From NCBI GenBank assembly GCA_947385875.1, contig CANDMV010000001.1:20238-84237 (forward strand): a stretch of DNA of 64,000 nt, in the 5' to 3' direction. The translations under genes were made by a program, and so were the position numbers. Positions within the stretch are counted from its first letter, which is position 1. The number at the start of each line of letters is the position of its first letter. The DNA is from an uncultured Eubacterium sp. (lineage in GTDB: Bacteria > Bacillota > Clostridia > Lachnospirales > Lachnospiraceae). The notes beneath the pieces were generated by a model. The model ran no database searches, was not told the origin of the DNA, and saw nothing but the letters and a program-made list of their open reading frames with translations. This document shows positions 1 through 9,176 of the stretch, piece after piece.

Positions 1-298
1 GAATCATTGTAATGCCGCTCTCCCCCAAAAACTCTCTGGCACATTTTACGGCATGGCCAGTTCCCAGCTGTTCTGGCTGCAGCACAAATGTTACATCTTT
101 ATGCGCTATTGTTCTGCATACGACATCCTGCTTGTATCCGACTACCAGACAAATTTCCTCTGCCCCTGCTCCTCTCGCCGCATCTATGACATAATCTACC
201 AGACATTTTCCATGAATCCTGTGTACGACCTTTGGCAGATCCGACTTCATTCTGGTTCCTTTTCCTGCCGCAAGAATTACAGCTTTTATATTCTGCAT
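1..298 (-). CDS. glmU: Bifunctional GlmU, N-terminal part (cut by the window edge)
   Basis: The first 99 codons of UDP-GlcNAc pyrophosphorylase / GlcN-1-P acetyltransferase, which makes UDP-GlcNAc for peptidoglycan in the cytoplasm. The reverse strand reads ATG at 298 after GGGAGGAAATAAA, then MQNIKAVILAAGKGTRMKS, the nucleotide-binding G-x-G-T-R-M-K signature, followed by LPKVVH and QPEQLGTGHAV, the uridyltransferase active-site stretch. No stop occurs before position 1, so the acetyltransferase half lies outside. In Bacillus spoVG lies directly upstream of glmU; here an oppositely oriented M23 gene sits between them. Identification is firm; the end is unknown. Confidence 0.93.
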   Translation of the reverse strand, partial: MQNIKAVILAAGKGTRMKSDLPKVVHRIHGKCLVDYVIDAARGAGAEEICLVVGYKQDVVCRTIAHKDVTFVLQPEQLGTGHAVKCAREFLGESGITMI

Positions 299-378
299 TT
301 TATTTCCTCCCTTTTTGTGCCACCATATGCACTCAAAACTTTTATTCTTGTTATTGCGTTTATAGCGCATGAAGGTTT

Positions 379-406
379 ACTTTATTATCCTAACACACAC
401 TGTCAA
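379..406 (-). promoter_or_regulatory. Possible sigma-A promoter for glmU
   Basis: On the minus strand TTGACA (406-401) is followed after 16 bases by TAAAGT (384-379), about 80 bases before the glmU start. The -35 is perfect and the -10 is weak. Confidence 0.4.
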
Positions 407-571
407 GATCTACAAGCCAAATACACATAGTTCTAATCGTAGTCAGCTGTACTGTAAAACAATTCAAATAGCAACTGTTAATAGCAATGCGGCATCATTT
501 TGATTTCCATACATAATTATCACACAGTCTCATATATTAATACAAACTGCTGTCCATATCGGTATAAAACT

Positions 572-1870
572 ATGAAACCTAATCTTTTTAAATTCATTGT
601 TTCCATCGAGCTTTTCACCCTGTTTGGAATAATTGCCCTTACATGGATTTCATCCCATTATGGCACTACGCTATTCAGTCTGCTGAATATTTCTTCAATC
701 CACAGCCCGGCCGTTTCCCAAAATACCGAATCCTCAGGCTCTGGCAGCTCCCAAAATACAAATTCCGAGAACAATTCTGACGGCGGAGATTTTATCAAAT
801 GGGTTGATTTTCAAGTTACCAGCGAAGCTATGAATGATGCCTATCAGTACGACCTCAAATCACATGATACGGACACGCCGATCGACTGGGTATGTCTGCT
901 TGCCGTACTTGGGGTAAAATATGGAGGAGATTTTAAAAATTACAAATCCAGCGACATGTCTGCCATTGCAGACAAAATATTAAATAAAGAATCTACTTTA
1001 GAGGAAATTACAAAAGATATGAAACATTATGATTACTATAATGAAGCGTATCATGCAGTTCTTGGAGGATTTGTAGGCACATATCAAATATCATCTGAGC
1101 AAACTGACCTAAATTCAGACTTGACAAAAAGAAACTCCGACAATAATAACACTGAAAATGTCATTCTCAACAAAGTGAACCATAACGATTCTAACAAGAA
1201 CAGTACTGGCAATAACACTGATAATGCCAGTTTCAACAAGGTGAACAATAACAAAACAGATTCTATGAAGACCACCTATGGCCTGAAAGCATTTTCTCCT
1301 ATCGCCAAAGGGTTTCCTTATACAGACTACGACGACTTCGGCACCTCCCGCTCGTTCGGCTACCGCAGACAGCACCTCGGTCATGATATGATGGGACAGA
1401 TCGGGACACCAATCATAGCCGTAGAATCCGGCTATGTAGAATGCCTTGGATGGAATCGTTACGGAGGATGGCGCATCGGTATACGCAGCTTTGACAAAAA
1501 GCGCTATTACTACTACGCACACCTGCGCCAGAACTTTCCTTATAATAAGGCGCTAAAAGAGGGCAGTGTCGTCACCGCCGGTGATGTCATCGGCTATATG
1601 GGGCATACCGGCTACAGCGATAAAGAAAACGTAAATAATATCGACATTATACATCTTCATTTCGGCCTGCAGCTTATATTTGACGAATCCCAGAAGGATG
1701 GAAACAGCGAGATCTGGATCAGCTGTTATGAACTGGCCAGATTTTTATCTCAGAACCGGAGTGAAACGGTGAAAGATGAAGCTACAAAAGAATGGCACCG
1801 TACTCAGAATCTCATCGATCCCGCAGTAGAAAATTATATCCAGAATGCTTCCCAGAATAACACCAATTAA
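572..1870 (+). CDS. Membrane-anchored M23 (LytM-like) metallopeptidase
   Basis: A probable peptidoglycan endopeptidase of 432 residues. One N-terminal membrane segment (about residues 9-31) is followed by Ser/Asn-rich linkers, including an imperfect repeat around residues 205-245 (NKVNHNDSNK, then NKVNNNKTDS). The M23 domain occupies roughly 250-400. Its zinc ligands are visible: the HxxxD motif HLGHD (His268, Asp272) and the HLH motif (His361, His363). The frame is open back to a TTG at 500, but ATG 572 puts the hydrophobic anchor in the usual place; neither start has a strong ribosome binding site. It lies opposite to spoVG and glmU. Likely wall remodelling, perhaps during sporulation (inference). 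Confidence 0.85.
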   Translation: MKPNLFKFIVSIELFTLFGIIALTWISSHYGTTLFSLLNISSIHSPAVSQNTESSGSGSSQNTNSENNSDGGDFIKWVDFQVTSEAMNDAYQYDLKSHDTDTPIDWVCLLAVLGVKYGGDFKNYKSSDMSAIADKILNKESTLEEITKDMKHYDYYNEAYHAVLGGFVGTYQISSEQTDLNSDLTKRNSDNNNTENVILNKVNHNDSNKNSTGNNTDNASFNKVNNNKTDSMKTTYGLKAFSPIAKGFPYTDYDDFGTSRSFGYRRQHLGHDMMGQIGTPIIAVESGYVECLGWNRYGGWRIGIRSFDKKRYYYYAHLRQNFPYNKALKEGSVVTAGDVIGYMGHTGYSDKENVNNIDIIHLHFGLQLIFDESQKDGNSEIWISCYELARFLSQNRSETVKDEATKEWHRTQNLIDPAVENYIQNASQNNTN

Positions 1871-1998
1871 AATGGTTCCTATACCTAAACTGCTCTGCAC
1901 TCGGAAATAGACATTTCATATAACAAGCATTTATAACACAAATCATAGACTCATTACATATGAACAGCATAGCTTACTGCATCAGTGATTTTACTCAA

Positions 1999-2043
1999 AA
2001 TAAAAACTACAGCAAGCGGAAGTTTGGCATATCCAGCTTGCTG
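1999..2043 (-). terminator. Terminator after spoVG
   Basis: Inverted repeat CAGCAAGC (2010-2017) / GCTTGCTG (2036-2043). On the minus strand it is followed by TAGTTTTTATTTT, and it lies 37 bases after the spoVG stop. Confidence 0.6.
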
Positions 2044-2079
2044 CAGCTTTCTTGGGGCAGGTATCTGCCCTTACTGCTT

Positions 2080-2376
2080 TTATTCTGGTTTTATTTCTAT
2101 CTCTGCCTCTTCTTCTGCTGTCATTTCTTTGCGGTATTCATCTAAAATAATGCTTTGAATACGCTCTCTGGTCTCAGAATTGATTGGATGAGCTATATCC
2201 CGGAATTCTCCATCGGCTGCCTTTCTGCTTGGCATAGCTATGAACAATCCCTTCACCCCTTCAATTACTTTGATATCATGCACGACAAATTCATCATCAA
2301 TCGTGATTGATACCACTGCTCTCATCTTGCCTTCTTTTTCTACTTTTCGGACTCGGACATCTGTTATACGCATCAT
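2080..2376 (-). CDS. spoVG: Septation / sporulation regulator SpoVG
   Basis: A 98-residue SpoVG family nucleic-acid-binding regulator. [32 protein letters not shown] and [16 protein letters not shown] are the conserved family blocks. I start at ATG 2376, preceded by GAAAGGGGCGAAAG; an ATG three bases later (2373) is equally possible. The frame is open to 2415, but the extra residues lack SpoVG similarity. It lies 61 bases downstream of glgD on the same strand, so read-through from glgCD is possible. In Bacillus SpoVG affects asymmetric septation and in staphylococci it is an RNA/DNA-binding regulator; the role here is inferred from the family. Confidence 0.95.
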   Translation of the reverse strand: MMRITDVRVRKVEKEGKMRAVVSITIDDEFVVHDIKVIEGVKGLFIAMPSRKAADGEFRDIAHPINSETRERIQSIILDEYRKEMTAEEEAEIEIKPE

Positions 2377-2437
2377 CTTTCGCCCCTTTCTGTTTTCTCC
2401 TCTTAAACACCTCACATTTTATTTTATTGCTTATAAC

Positions 2438-3559
2438 TTACAACCCATATCGTTCATTATTGTCTTCAATGACTACTTTCACACTACTGTCTCCACAGTA
2501 ATATGTATTCGCCTTAAGAGTACCCCGACTCTCTACGACACAATTCTCGATATGTGTATTGTCCCCTATATATACTTCATTCAAAATGATTGAATTCTTA
2601 ATTACACAGTTCTTACCTACAAATACTTCCTTGAATAATACAGAATTTTCCACTTTACTGTTTATAATGCACCCGCTTGAAACCAGGCTGCCCTTTACCT
2701 CAGAACCTACATTATATTTTGCAGGCGGCAGGTCATCCACTTTTGAATATACATGCGGATAATCTCTGAAAAAGAATTTGCGCACCTGAGGATTTAGAAA
2801 ATCCATATTCGTCCTATAATAAGACTCTACCGTAGAGATGTTGCTCCAATACCCTTCGAGCTTATAGCCATAAATACGCTTTAAATTCTTATACCGAATC
2901 AGTATATCCGTCACAAAATCGTTCCGGCTCTCCTGCGCACAATGCTCTAATAAATCAATCAGCTGTCTGCGGCGGATGACATAAATGCCTGTAGAAATTG
3001 TCTTTGAGAGGGCAACCATAGGCTTTTCCTCAAATTCTACGATTCTGGAGTCTTCATTCATTCTGACTACTCCATATCTGCTGACATCTTCTGTTTTGTC
3101 CATATCCTTGACAACTACGGTAATATCTGCTTTTTTCTCTATATGATAATCTAAAATCTTATTATAATCAATCTTGTATACGCAGTCACCGCTTGTAATA
3201 ATCACATACGGTTCATGGCAGCGCTTTAAGAAATCAATATTTTGATACATTGCATCCGCCGTTCCGCGGTACCACCAGCTGTTATCTGCTGTTACGGTCG
3301 GCGTGAATACGTATAATCCACCCTGCTTTCTTCCAAAATCCCACCATTTTGATGAACTCAAATGCTCATTTAATGAACGGGCATTATACTGAGTCAATAC
3401 GGCTACTGTCTGGATCTGAGAATTGGTCATATTGCTTAATGCAAAATCAATGCAGCGGAAGCTCCCGCCTACCGGCATGGCTGCAATCGCTCTTTTTTTT
3501 GATAATTCCTGCATACGATTGTTATTGCCGCCGGCTAAGATCAATCCTAATGCTTTCAT
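2438..3559 (-). CDS. glgD: GlgD, glucose-1-phosphate adenylyltransferase regulatory-type subunit
   Basis: A 373-residue ADP-glucose pyrophosphorylase-like subunit of glycogen synthesis. The N-terminal nucleotidyltransferase fold begins [16 protein letters not shown]. The loop that is GGQGSRLG in GlgC is altered, as is typical of GlgD, which usually acts with GlgC rather than alone. EFEEKP is present. The C-terminal 100 residues form a left-handed beta-helix of hexapeptide-like repeats (for example [19 protein letters not shown]). The start ATG overlaps the glgC stop by 4 bases (3556-3559), so the two are translationally coupled and probably form a hetero-oligomer. Length is normal for the family. 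Confidence 0.95.
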   Translation of the reverse strand: MKALGLILAGGNNNRMQELSKKRAIAAMPVGGSFRCIDFALSNMTNSQIQTVAVLTQYNARSLNEHLSSSKWWDFGRKQGGLYVFTPTVTADNSWWYRGTADAMYQNIDFLKRCHEPYVIITSGDCVYKIDYNKILDYHIEKKADITVVVKDMDKTEDVSRYGVVRMNEDSRIVEFEEKPMVALSKTISTGIYVIRRRQLIDLLEHCAQESRNDFVTDILIRYKNLKRIYGYKLEGYWSNISTVESYYRTNMDFLNPQVRKFFFRDYPHVYSKVDDLPPAKYNVGSEVKGSLVSSGCIINSKVENSVLFKEVFVGKNCVIKNSIILNEVYIGDNTHIENCVVESRGTLKANTYYCGDSSVKVVIEDNNERYGL

Positions 3560-4830
3560 GCTGACTCACCCACCTTTATTATAGAATCGCCGCTTGCAAG
3601 CAGCCCATCTGGATAATCCGATAAAGAAGTCTCTCCAACGATGGCTGTATTTCTGCCAATCCGAACATCTGCCGGAATCACAGACGCTTCTCCTATTGTA
3701 ACTAAGTCAAACGCATACACCTTTGGATTGTAGGTGCTTGGAGCAAATTCCCCGACCCCGACCTGCGCGCGGTCGCCGACCTTTGTATTTTCAGCAATAA
3801 TCGCCTTGTCTACCACCACATTTTCACCGATCACTACATCAGCCATAATAATGGAATTACGTACTACAGAGCCTTTTCCAATGGTTACGCCCGCTCCGAT
3901 GACGGAACTATATACTTCACCATAGATCTCACTTCCTTCACCGATCAGGCTTTTTTCCACGATAGCCTCTGTGGCAATGTACTGTGGTTCAATAATATCA
4001 CACTTTGTATAAATCTTCCAATACTTTTCGTATAAATTAAATTCTGGAATCAAATCTATTAACTCCATATTGGCTTCCCAATAAGAACCTAATGTCCCTA
4101 CATCCTTCCAATAGCCGTTATACTCATAAGCAAACATTCTGGAGCCTTTTTCATGCAGATAAGGAATAATATGCTTGCCAAAATCACAGTTACTCTGATC
4201 CTTCAATGCTACTAGCGCATCCTTTAACACCTTCCAGCTGAATATATAAATACCCATAGATGCCATATTGCTCCTGGGATGCTCCGGCTTTTCCTCAAAC
4301 TCTTGAATCCGCTTTCCACCGTCTGTAATTACAACTCCAAATCGGCTTGCTTCTTCCAGCGGCACCGGCATAGCGGCAATCGTAACATCTGCCTGATTGG
4401 CTTTATGAAAATCAAGCATCTCTTGATAGTCCATCTTATAGATATGATCACCGGATAAGATAATGACATATTCTGGATGATAATTTTCCATATAATTTAA
4501 GTTCTGATAGATCGCATTCGCCGTACCTGTATACCATTCACTGTTATCGCTTTTTTCATAAGGCGGAAGTACGGTAACGCCCCCATAATTTCGATCCAAA
4601 TCCCACGGAATGCCGATGCCGATATGAGTGTTTAACCGCAGCGGCTGATACTGTGTCAATACGCCTACAGTATCAATCCCGGAATTAATACAGTTGCTAA
4701 GCGGAAAATCAATAATCCGATACTTCCCGCCAAACGCTACTGCGGGCTTAGCCACAGTCGAAGTCAGCGCGCCGAGACGGCTCCCTTGTCCCCCAGCCAA
4801 CAGCATGGCAATCATTTCTTTACAAACCAC
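3556..4830 (-). CDS. glgC: GlgC, glucose-1-phosphate adenylyltransferase
   Basis: The catalytic subunit that converts ATP and glucose-1-phosphate to ADP-glucose, the glycogen precursor. Sequence [17 protein letters not shown] carries the intact pyrophosphorylase loop. [29 protein letters not shown] and FEEKP follow, with a beta-helix C-terminus. The frame opens at GTG 4839, but GTG 4830 sits 5-6 bases after GAGAGGTGAG and gives the usual family N-terminus, so 4830 is preferred (424 residues). Its stop overlaps the glgD start. It is divergent from murC with about 240 bases between. Confidence 0.95.
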   Translation of the reverse strand: MVCKEMIAMLLAGGQGSRLGALTSTVAKPAVAFGGKYRIIDFPLSNCINSGIDTVGVLTQYQPLRLNTHIGIGIPWDLDRNYGGVTVLPPYEKSDNSEWYTGTANAIYQNLNYMENYHPEYVIILSGDHIYKMDYQEMLDFHKANQADVTIAAMPVPLEEASRFGVVITDGGKRIQEFEEKPEHPRSNMASMGIYIFSWKVLKDALVALKDQSNCDFGKHIIPYLHEKGSRMFAYEYNGYWKDVGTLGSYWEANMELIDLIPEFNLYEKYWKIYTKCDIIEPQYIATEAIVEKSLIGEGSEIYGEVYSSVIGAGVTIGKGSVVRNSIIMADVVIGENVVVDKAIIAENTKVGDRAQVGVGEFAPSTYNPKVYAFDLVTIGEASVIPADVRIGRNTAIVGETSLSDYPDGLLASGDSIIKVGESA

Positions 4831-4872
4831 TTCGCTCACCTCTCGTCTAATATTCAGTGTTTTTGTACAAAT

Positions 4873-4901
4873 AGTATATCATAATCTTTTTGAAATGTAC
4901 A
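4873..4901 (-). promoter_or_regulatory. Sigma-A type promoter for glgC-glgD
   Basis: Minus strand TGTACA (4901-4896), 17-base spacer, TATACT (4878-4873), about 35 bases ahead of the glgC start. Confidence 0.5.
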
Positions 4902-4987
4902 TCATTTTTAACATTAAATTAGACGATTTATGCTGTTTTTTGTAAGATTTAACATATTTTACACGCATTTCACAATTAAGAAATCAT

Positions 4988-5015
4988 TTGCAAATTAAAA
5001 GGATATGGTTATAAT
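4988..5015 (+). promoter_or_regulatory. Sigma-A type promoter for murC
   Basis: TTGCAA (4988-4993), 16-base spacer, perfect TATAAT (5010-5015), 68 bases before the murC start. Confidence 0.6.
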
Positions 5016-5082
5016 AAAATAGGTACGGTTTTAAAACTGCTCTAAGCAGCAGGACAATAAAGAATGTGCAGGTGTGAAATAT

Positions 5083-6528
5083 ATGTATCAGATTAATTTT
5101 AAGCAACCCATCCATATCCATTTCATCGGAATCGGAGGTATCAGCATGAGCGGGCTTGCTGAGATTCTGTTAGAAGAACATTTTACCATCTCTGGATCCG
5201 ATGCAAAAGAGTCTGAGCTTACAAAACAGTTAGCTCAGTCCGGCGCCGTCATTTATTACGGCCACAGCGCCGATCAGATCAAACCTGAATACGACCTCGT
5301 AGTTTATACAGCTGCTGTACACGAAGATAATCCAGAATATCAGGCAGCCGTCGCGGCCAAAATTCCAATGCTCAGCCGCGCGGAGCTGCTGGGACAGATT
5401 ATGAATAACTACCCGCTCTCATGCGCTGTCGCAGGCACACACGGCAAGACAACTACGACCTCTATGATTACTCAGATCCTGCTTTCCGCAGAATCCGATC
5501 CTACGATTTCAGTCGGCGGTATTCTCCCGTCCATAGGAGGCAATATCCGTGTCGGGCATTCTGATTATTTTGTTACAGAAGCATGTGAATATACAAACAG
5601 CTTTTTACATTTTTATCCAAAATACAGCATTATTTTAAATATTGAGGAAGACCATCTGGATTTTTTTAAGGATTTAGACGACATCCGCAGCTCCTTTTGC
5701 AGCTTTGCCCATAATACCGCAGCTGACGGAGCGATCATTGTAAACAGTGAAATCAAAGACATCCTAAGCTTAATGGAAGGAATCGAGCCTGAAATCATCA
5801 CCTACGGCTTTCAGCCTTCCTGCGATTTTTATCCTGAAGACATTACTTACCACGAGAACGGCTGCGCACATTTTCGTATTATGCGCCGAGTAAAAGAGAC
5901 GCGCTTTGAGCCGGCTGAAAGTAAAAACACCGCCACGTTTTATTGTTCAGCCCGCACAGAAGAGGTCTGCCATGTCAGCTTAAGCGTACCCGGCCGCCAT
6001 AACATCAGCAATGCACTGGCTGCAGCCGCGCTCGCTATGCAGCTTAAGATCCCTGTCACCGCCATTTCTAAGGGGCTTGGGTTATTCCAAGGTACAGACC
6101 GCAGATTTCAGTATAAGGGCCAGTTTCACGGTGTGACTGTCATTGATGACTATGCACACCACCCGACTGAAATTGCCGCCACGCTTGGGGCAGCTGCAGA
6201 TTACCCGCATAAACGCATAATCTGTGTATTTCAGCCGCATACTTATACAAGGACAAAAGCTTTTTTAGACGCATTTGCCGAAGCTCTCAGCGCTGCCGAC
6301 CTTGTCGTTCTGGCTGACATCTACGCAGCACGGGAAACCGATGATCTGGGCATCAGTTCCAAAGACCTCCTTGCAAAGCTTGAAGCAAAAGGCACCGAAA
6401 GCTATTATTTTCCTTCTTTTGAAGAAATTGAAAAATTTTTATTAGAAAAAACAATAAACGGTGATCTGTTGATAACTATGGGTGCCGGAGACATATTAAA
6501 AGTAGGAGAAAAGCTGTTAGAACAATAG
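5083..6528 (+). CDS. murC: UDP-N-acetylmuramate--L-alanine ligase MurC
   Basis: The cytoplasmic Mur ligase that adds L-Ala to UDP-MurNAc using ATP. The N-terminal Rossmann loop is GIGGISMSG (about residues 16-24), the ATP P-loop GTHGKTTTT (118-126), the central-domain motif NIEEDHLD and the C-terminal block DDYAHHPTEIAATL. At 481 residues it has the normal length. ATG 5083 lies 8 bases after AGGTG; the GTG at 5074 is inside that site, so it is less likely. The stop is directly abutted by two DnaA boxes, so the gene's 3' end borders a replication-protein binding cluster. Confidence 0.97.
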   Translation: MYQINFKQPIHIHFIGIGGISMSGLAEILLEEHFTISGSDAKESELTKQLAQSGAVIYYGHSADQIKPEYDLVVYTAAVHEDNPEYQAAVAAKIPMLSRAELLGQIMNNYPLSCAVAGTHGKTTTTSMITQILLSAESDPTISVGGILPSIGGNIRVGHSDYFVTEACEYTNSFLHFYPKYSIILNIEEDHLDFFKDLDDIRSSFCSFAHNTAADGAIIVNSEIKDILSLMEGIEPEIITYGFQPSCDFYPEDITYHENGCAHFRIMRRVKETRFEPAESKNTATFYCSARTEEVCHVSLSVPGRHNISNALAAAALAMQLKIPVTAISKGLGLFQGTDRRFQYKGQFHGVTVIDDYAHHPTEIAATLGAAADYPHKRIICVFQPHTYTRTKAFLDAFAEALSAADLVVLADIYAARETDDLGISSKDLLAKLEAKGTESYYFPSFEEIEKFLLEKTINGDLLITMGAGDILKVGEKLLEQ

Positions 6529-6698
6529 TTATCCACATTATCCACATTTAATTGTGCAAAAACTGCAGAATTGAATGTGGATTTTTTGTGTCTTCATCAG
6601 ATTAAATGAAAGCATTTCAAAGCATTTATCTTTCTGCTGTTTTCCACAATAATATAATTTTAACTTCATCCTTTTCCACGTTATCCACAGTATCCACA
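6529..6698 (+). promoter_or_regulatory. Cluster of DnaA boxes upstream of the DnaD/DnaC genes
   Basis: Three perfect TTATCCACA boxes lie at 6529-6537, 6538-6546 and 6681-6689. Relaxed-consensus or near matches are TTTTCCACA (6640-6648), GTATCCACA (6690-6698), TTTTCCACG (6672-6680) and, inverted, TGTGGATTT (6576-6584). Boxes abut with a 9-base period at 6529-6546 and 6672-6698, and the spacer between the two groups is AT-rich. The cluster fills the gap between murC and the promoter of the helicase-loading genes. It could regulate that promoter, titrate DnaA or be part of an origin; the sequence alone does not decide. Confidence 0.8.
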
Positions 6699-6745
6699 TT
6701 CCTTTTCATATGCCTGTTGTTCAAAATAGATATTAAAAATTGTAC

Positions 6746-6774
6746 TTCTCAATTGGAAAATCCTGTGCTATAAT
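6746..6774 (+). promoter_or_regulatory. Extended -10 promoter for the DnaD-DnaC genes
   Basis: TTCTCA (6746-6751), 17 bases, then TGCTATAAT (6766-6774) with an extended -10 TG. It lies about 48 bases downstream of the last DnaA box and about 105 bases before the DnaD-like start. Confidence 0.6.
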
Positions 6775-6879
6775 CTGTGCAGCAGCAACAGTTCCTTAGA
6801 AAGGATCATTAACGTACAGCTGTCTTCAGACAATACATCAGATCCATCATCAAAAGACTGTAATAGGGAGGAGACTCAT

Positions 6880-8079
6880 ATGGCTGATATTTTATTACGA
6901 CGTGACAGCAGTCTCGCTGCCACCTATGTACCGAATACTTTTATCGATGAATATATGACACATGCTGACGGAGAATTTGTAAAAATTTATCTGTATCTCC
7001 TCCGCTGCATGAACCATCAAAGTTCTGCATTTTCTATCTCGGATATTGCAGACAAATTTGACCATACAGAAAAGGATGTGATCCGTGCTCTTCGGTATTG
7101 GGAGAAAATGCATTTATTATGTCTGGAATTTGATAAGCAGAAGGAATTGACCGGGATCTGTTTATCAGACTGTATTTCAGCTTCTCCGCAGACTGCCGTG
7201 AATACTTCACATAATGCGTCCGGAAGTGAGACTGCAGGTCTGCCGCCTGAAGCATCAGATGCATACCGTAAGGCTGATCTGCCAGCATATGAAGCAGCAG
7301 ATACGCACCATAAAAATGCAGATACACAGCGCAGGGCTGACATTGCGCGCCATGAAGCTGTACCAATCCATCAGATTCCAGAGCGGACAGAATATACACA
7401 GCGGGAGCTTGCACATTTTGATGAAGACGAAACCGTAAAAGAGCTGCTGTTTGTAGCAGAGCGATACCTCGGACATCCGCTGCGCTCTGCGGAAATTCAG
7501 ACGATATTATATTGGGTGGACAAACTGAATTTATCCCAGGATATGATCGATTACCTGATCGAACAGTGTGTCGCGAAAAATCATGCGAATATCTGGTATA
7601 TGAACAGCATTGCGATTTCCTGGGCCAAAAACGGAATTCGTACGCTTTCAGAGGCAAAACAGGATTCTATTGTGCATAATAATGTCGTTTATAGCGTCAT
7701 CAAGGCATTCGGCATTTCAGACCGCAGCTTGGGAAGCGGAGAGCTGGAATATATTCACAAATGGTCAAATGAAATGGGATTTTCAGATGAGATTATTACA
7801 TTAGCTTGTCAGAAATCACTGATGCACACACACAAAGCCAGCTTCAGCTACGCAAACAGCATCTTAAGCAACTGGCAGAAGCATAATGTACATACATTAA
7901 ATGATGTCGAGCTGATTGACGCACAGTATCAGGAACAAAAAGCAAAGCAGATTACTACCAGCAAAACAGCATGTGCACGCACAGCCAAAGGAACTATGGC
8001 AAATAGCTTTGCAAACTTTACACAGCGGACCTATAATTTTGAAGAGCTGGAACGCGAGCTGCTTTCCCATGTCAGATAG
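6880..8079 (+). CDS. DnaD domain protein (helicase-loading / replication initiation)
   Basis: A 399-residue protein. The N-terminal 95 residues resemble a winged-helix DnaD/DnaB-type domain. A variable Ala/His-rich linker (about 100-170) with repeated Y-x-A-A-D/H-like stretches follows. Two copies of the DnaD C-terminal (DDBH2) domain are recognisable by their closing motif: WYMNSIAISWAKNGIRT near residue 250 and SYANSILSNWQKHNVHT near 340. In Bacillus DnaD and DnaB remodel origin DNA and help load helicase with DnaI. The start ATG follows GGGAGGAGACTCAT. The DnaC/DnaI-like ATPase is 32 bases downstream, so the pair is probably co-transcribed from the extended -10 promoter. Confidence 0.88.
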   Translation: MADILLRRDSSLAATYVPNTFIDEYMTHADGEFVKIYLYLLRCMNHQSSAFSISDIADKFDHTEKDVIRALRYWEKMHLLCLEFDKQKELTGICLSDCISASPQTAVNTSHNASGSETAGLPPEASDAYRKADLPAYEAADTHHKNADTQRRADIARHEAVPIHQIPERTEYTQRELAHFDEDETVKELLFVAERYLGHPLRSAEIQTILYWVDKLNLSQDMIDYLIEQCVAKNHANIWYMNSIAISWAKNGIRTLSEAKQDSIVHNNVVYSVIKAFGISDRSLGSGELEYIHKWSNEMGFSDEIITLACQKSLMHTHKASFSYANSILSNWQKHNVHTLNDVELIDAQYQEQKAKQITTSKTACARTAKGTMANSFANFTQRTYNFEELERELLSHVR

Positions 8080-8111
8080 CCGATATTTGCAGTAATGGAG
8101 ATTCAATCACT

Positions 8112-9116
8112 ATGTCTTTAACAAATTCACAATATGACCAGCTTCAGCGTCAGTACGATGCCAGACAGCTGCACAGCCAGCATGTCATGAAAGACCGAAG
8201 GTCAAAACTATTTGCATTATATCCACGCCTAAAAGAATTGGAAGATCTGACCGCATCTGTCAGTGTCAGACAGGCAAAAAAATTATTGGAAGGGGATGAT
8301 ACCGCACTCTCACAGCTAAAACAGGAATTAGCCTGCTACCGGGCAGAACGTACAGCTATTCTGGCTTCTGCCGGACTGGATGAGCAGTATTTTGAACCGC
8401 CTTATACCTGCCCTGACTGCAAAGATACCGGCTATATCAATGGCAGACGCTGCCACTGTTTTAAGCAGGCCGTCATTGATTTAGTATATACACAATCAAA
8501 TATTAAAAATATATTAGCAGAAGAAAACTTTAAGCATTATTCCTTCGATTATTATTCGAGCATTGAAAAAACCCCCGCAACCGGACTGACTTTCAGAGAA
8601 ACAGCACAGTTAGCCGTAAAGGATGCCCTGGTATTTATTCGTAATTTTGACACTGAATTTGACAACCTGTTTTTATATGGCGACACTGGTACCGGCAAGA
8701 CTTTTTTATCAAACTGCATTGCCAGAGAGCTATTAGACAGCGGTCATTCTGTCATTTATTTTACTGCTTTCCAGCTATTTGACATATTGGAAAAAAATAA
8801 ATTTCAAAAAGACTCAGATGCCGCTTCGTCTTTACAAAATATTTTTGACTGTGATCTGTTGATCATTGATGACCTGGGAACTGAAGTACCAAATGCTTTT
8901 ACCATATCACAATTATTTTTATGTATAAACGAACGAATTCTGCGCAAACACTCAACTATTATTTCGACCAACTTGAACATTGACCAGCTTAGCGCGATTT
9001 ATTCGGAGAGAATCTTATCCCGCATTATGAGTAGTTATAGTATCATAAAACTTTTTGGTGACGATATTCGGCTCCAAAAGAAAAAATTGCAGCTGTCCGG
9101 CGGCAGACCTGCCTGA
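8112..9116 (+). CDS. DnaC/DnaI-like ATP-binding helicase loader
   Basis: A 334-residue AAA+ ATPase expected to load the replicative helicase. A coiled N-terminal region is followed by a cysteine cluster (Cys100, Cys103, Cys114, Cys116; CPDCKDTGY then CHC), consistent with zinc binding as in DnaI. Walker A is GDTGTGKT (190-197), Walker B LLIIDDLGTE (about 249-258), and a sensor-like ISTNLN stretch follows. The IstB/DnaC family also includes transposon proteins, but position next to a DnaD protein and the DnaA-box cluster, and absence of a transposase, favour a replication role. prs follows 60 bases later. Confidence 0.9.
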   Translation: MSLTNSQYDQLQRQYDARQLHSQHVMKDRRSKLFALYPRLKELEDLTASVSVRQAKKLLEGDDTALSQLKQELACYRAERTAILASAGLDEQYFEPPYTCPDCKDTGYINGRRCHCFKQAVIDLVYTQSNIKNILAEENFKHYSFDYYSSIEKTPATGLTFRETAQLAVKDALVFIRNFDTEFDNLFLYGDTGTGKTFLSNCIARELLDSGHSVIYFTAFQLFDILEKNKFQKDSDAASSLQNIFDCDLLIIDDLGTEVPNAFTISQLFLCINERILRKHSTIISTNLNIDQLSAIYSERILSRIMSSYSIIKLFGDDIRLQKKKLQLSGGRPA

Positions 9117-9176
9117 CTGAGTAATCTATACACAAATGATTACATATGCAAAAACATATAAACGGAGGACTTTATT

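Noticed and set aside
6529..6698. Complete chromosomal origin (oriC)
   Set aside because: No dnaA-dnaN-recF-gyrB neighbourhood is in the window; the cluster is reported as DnaA boxes only.
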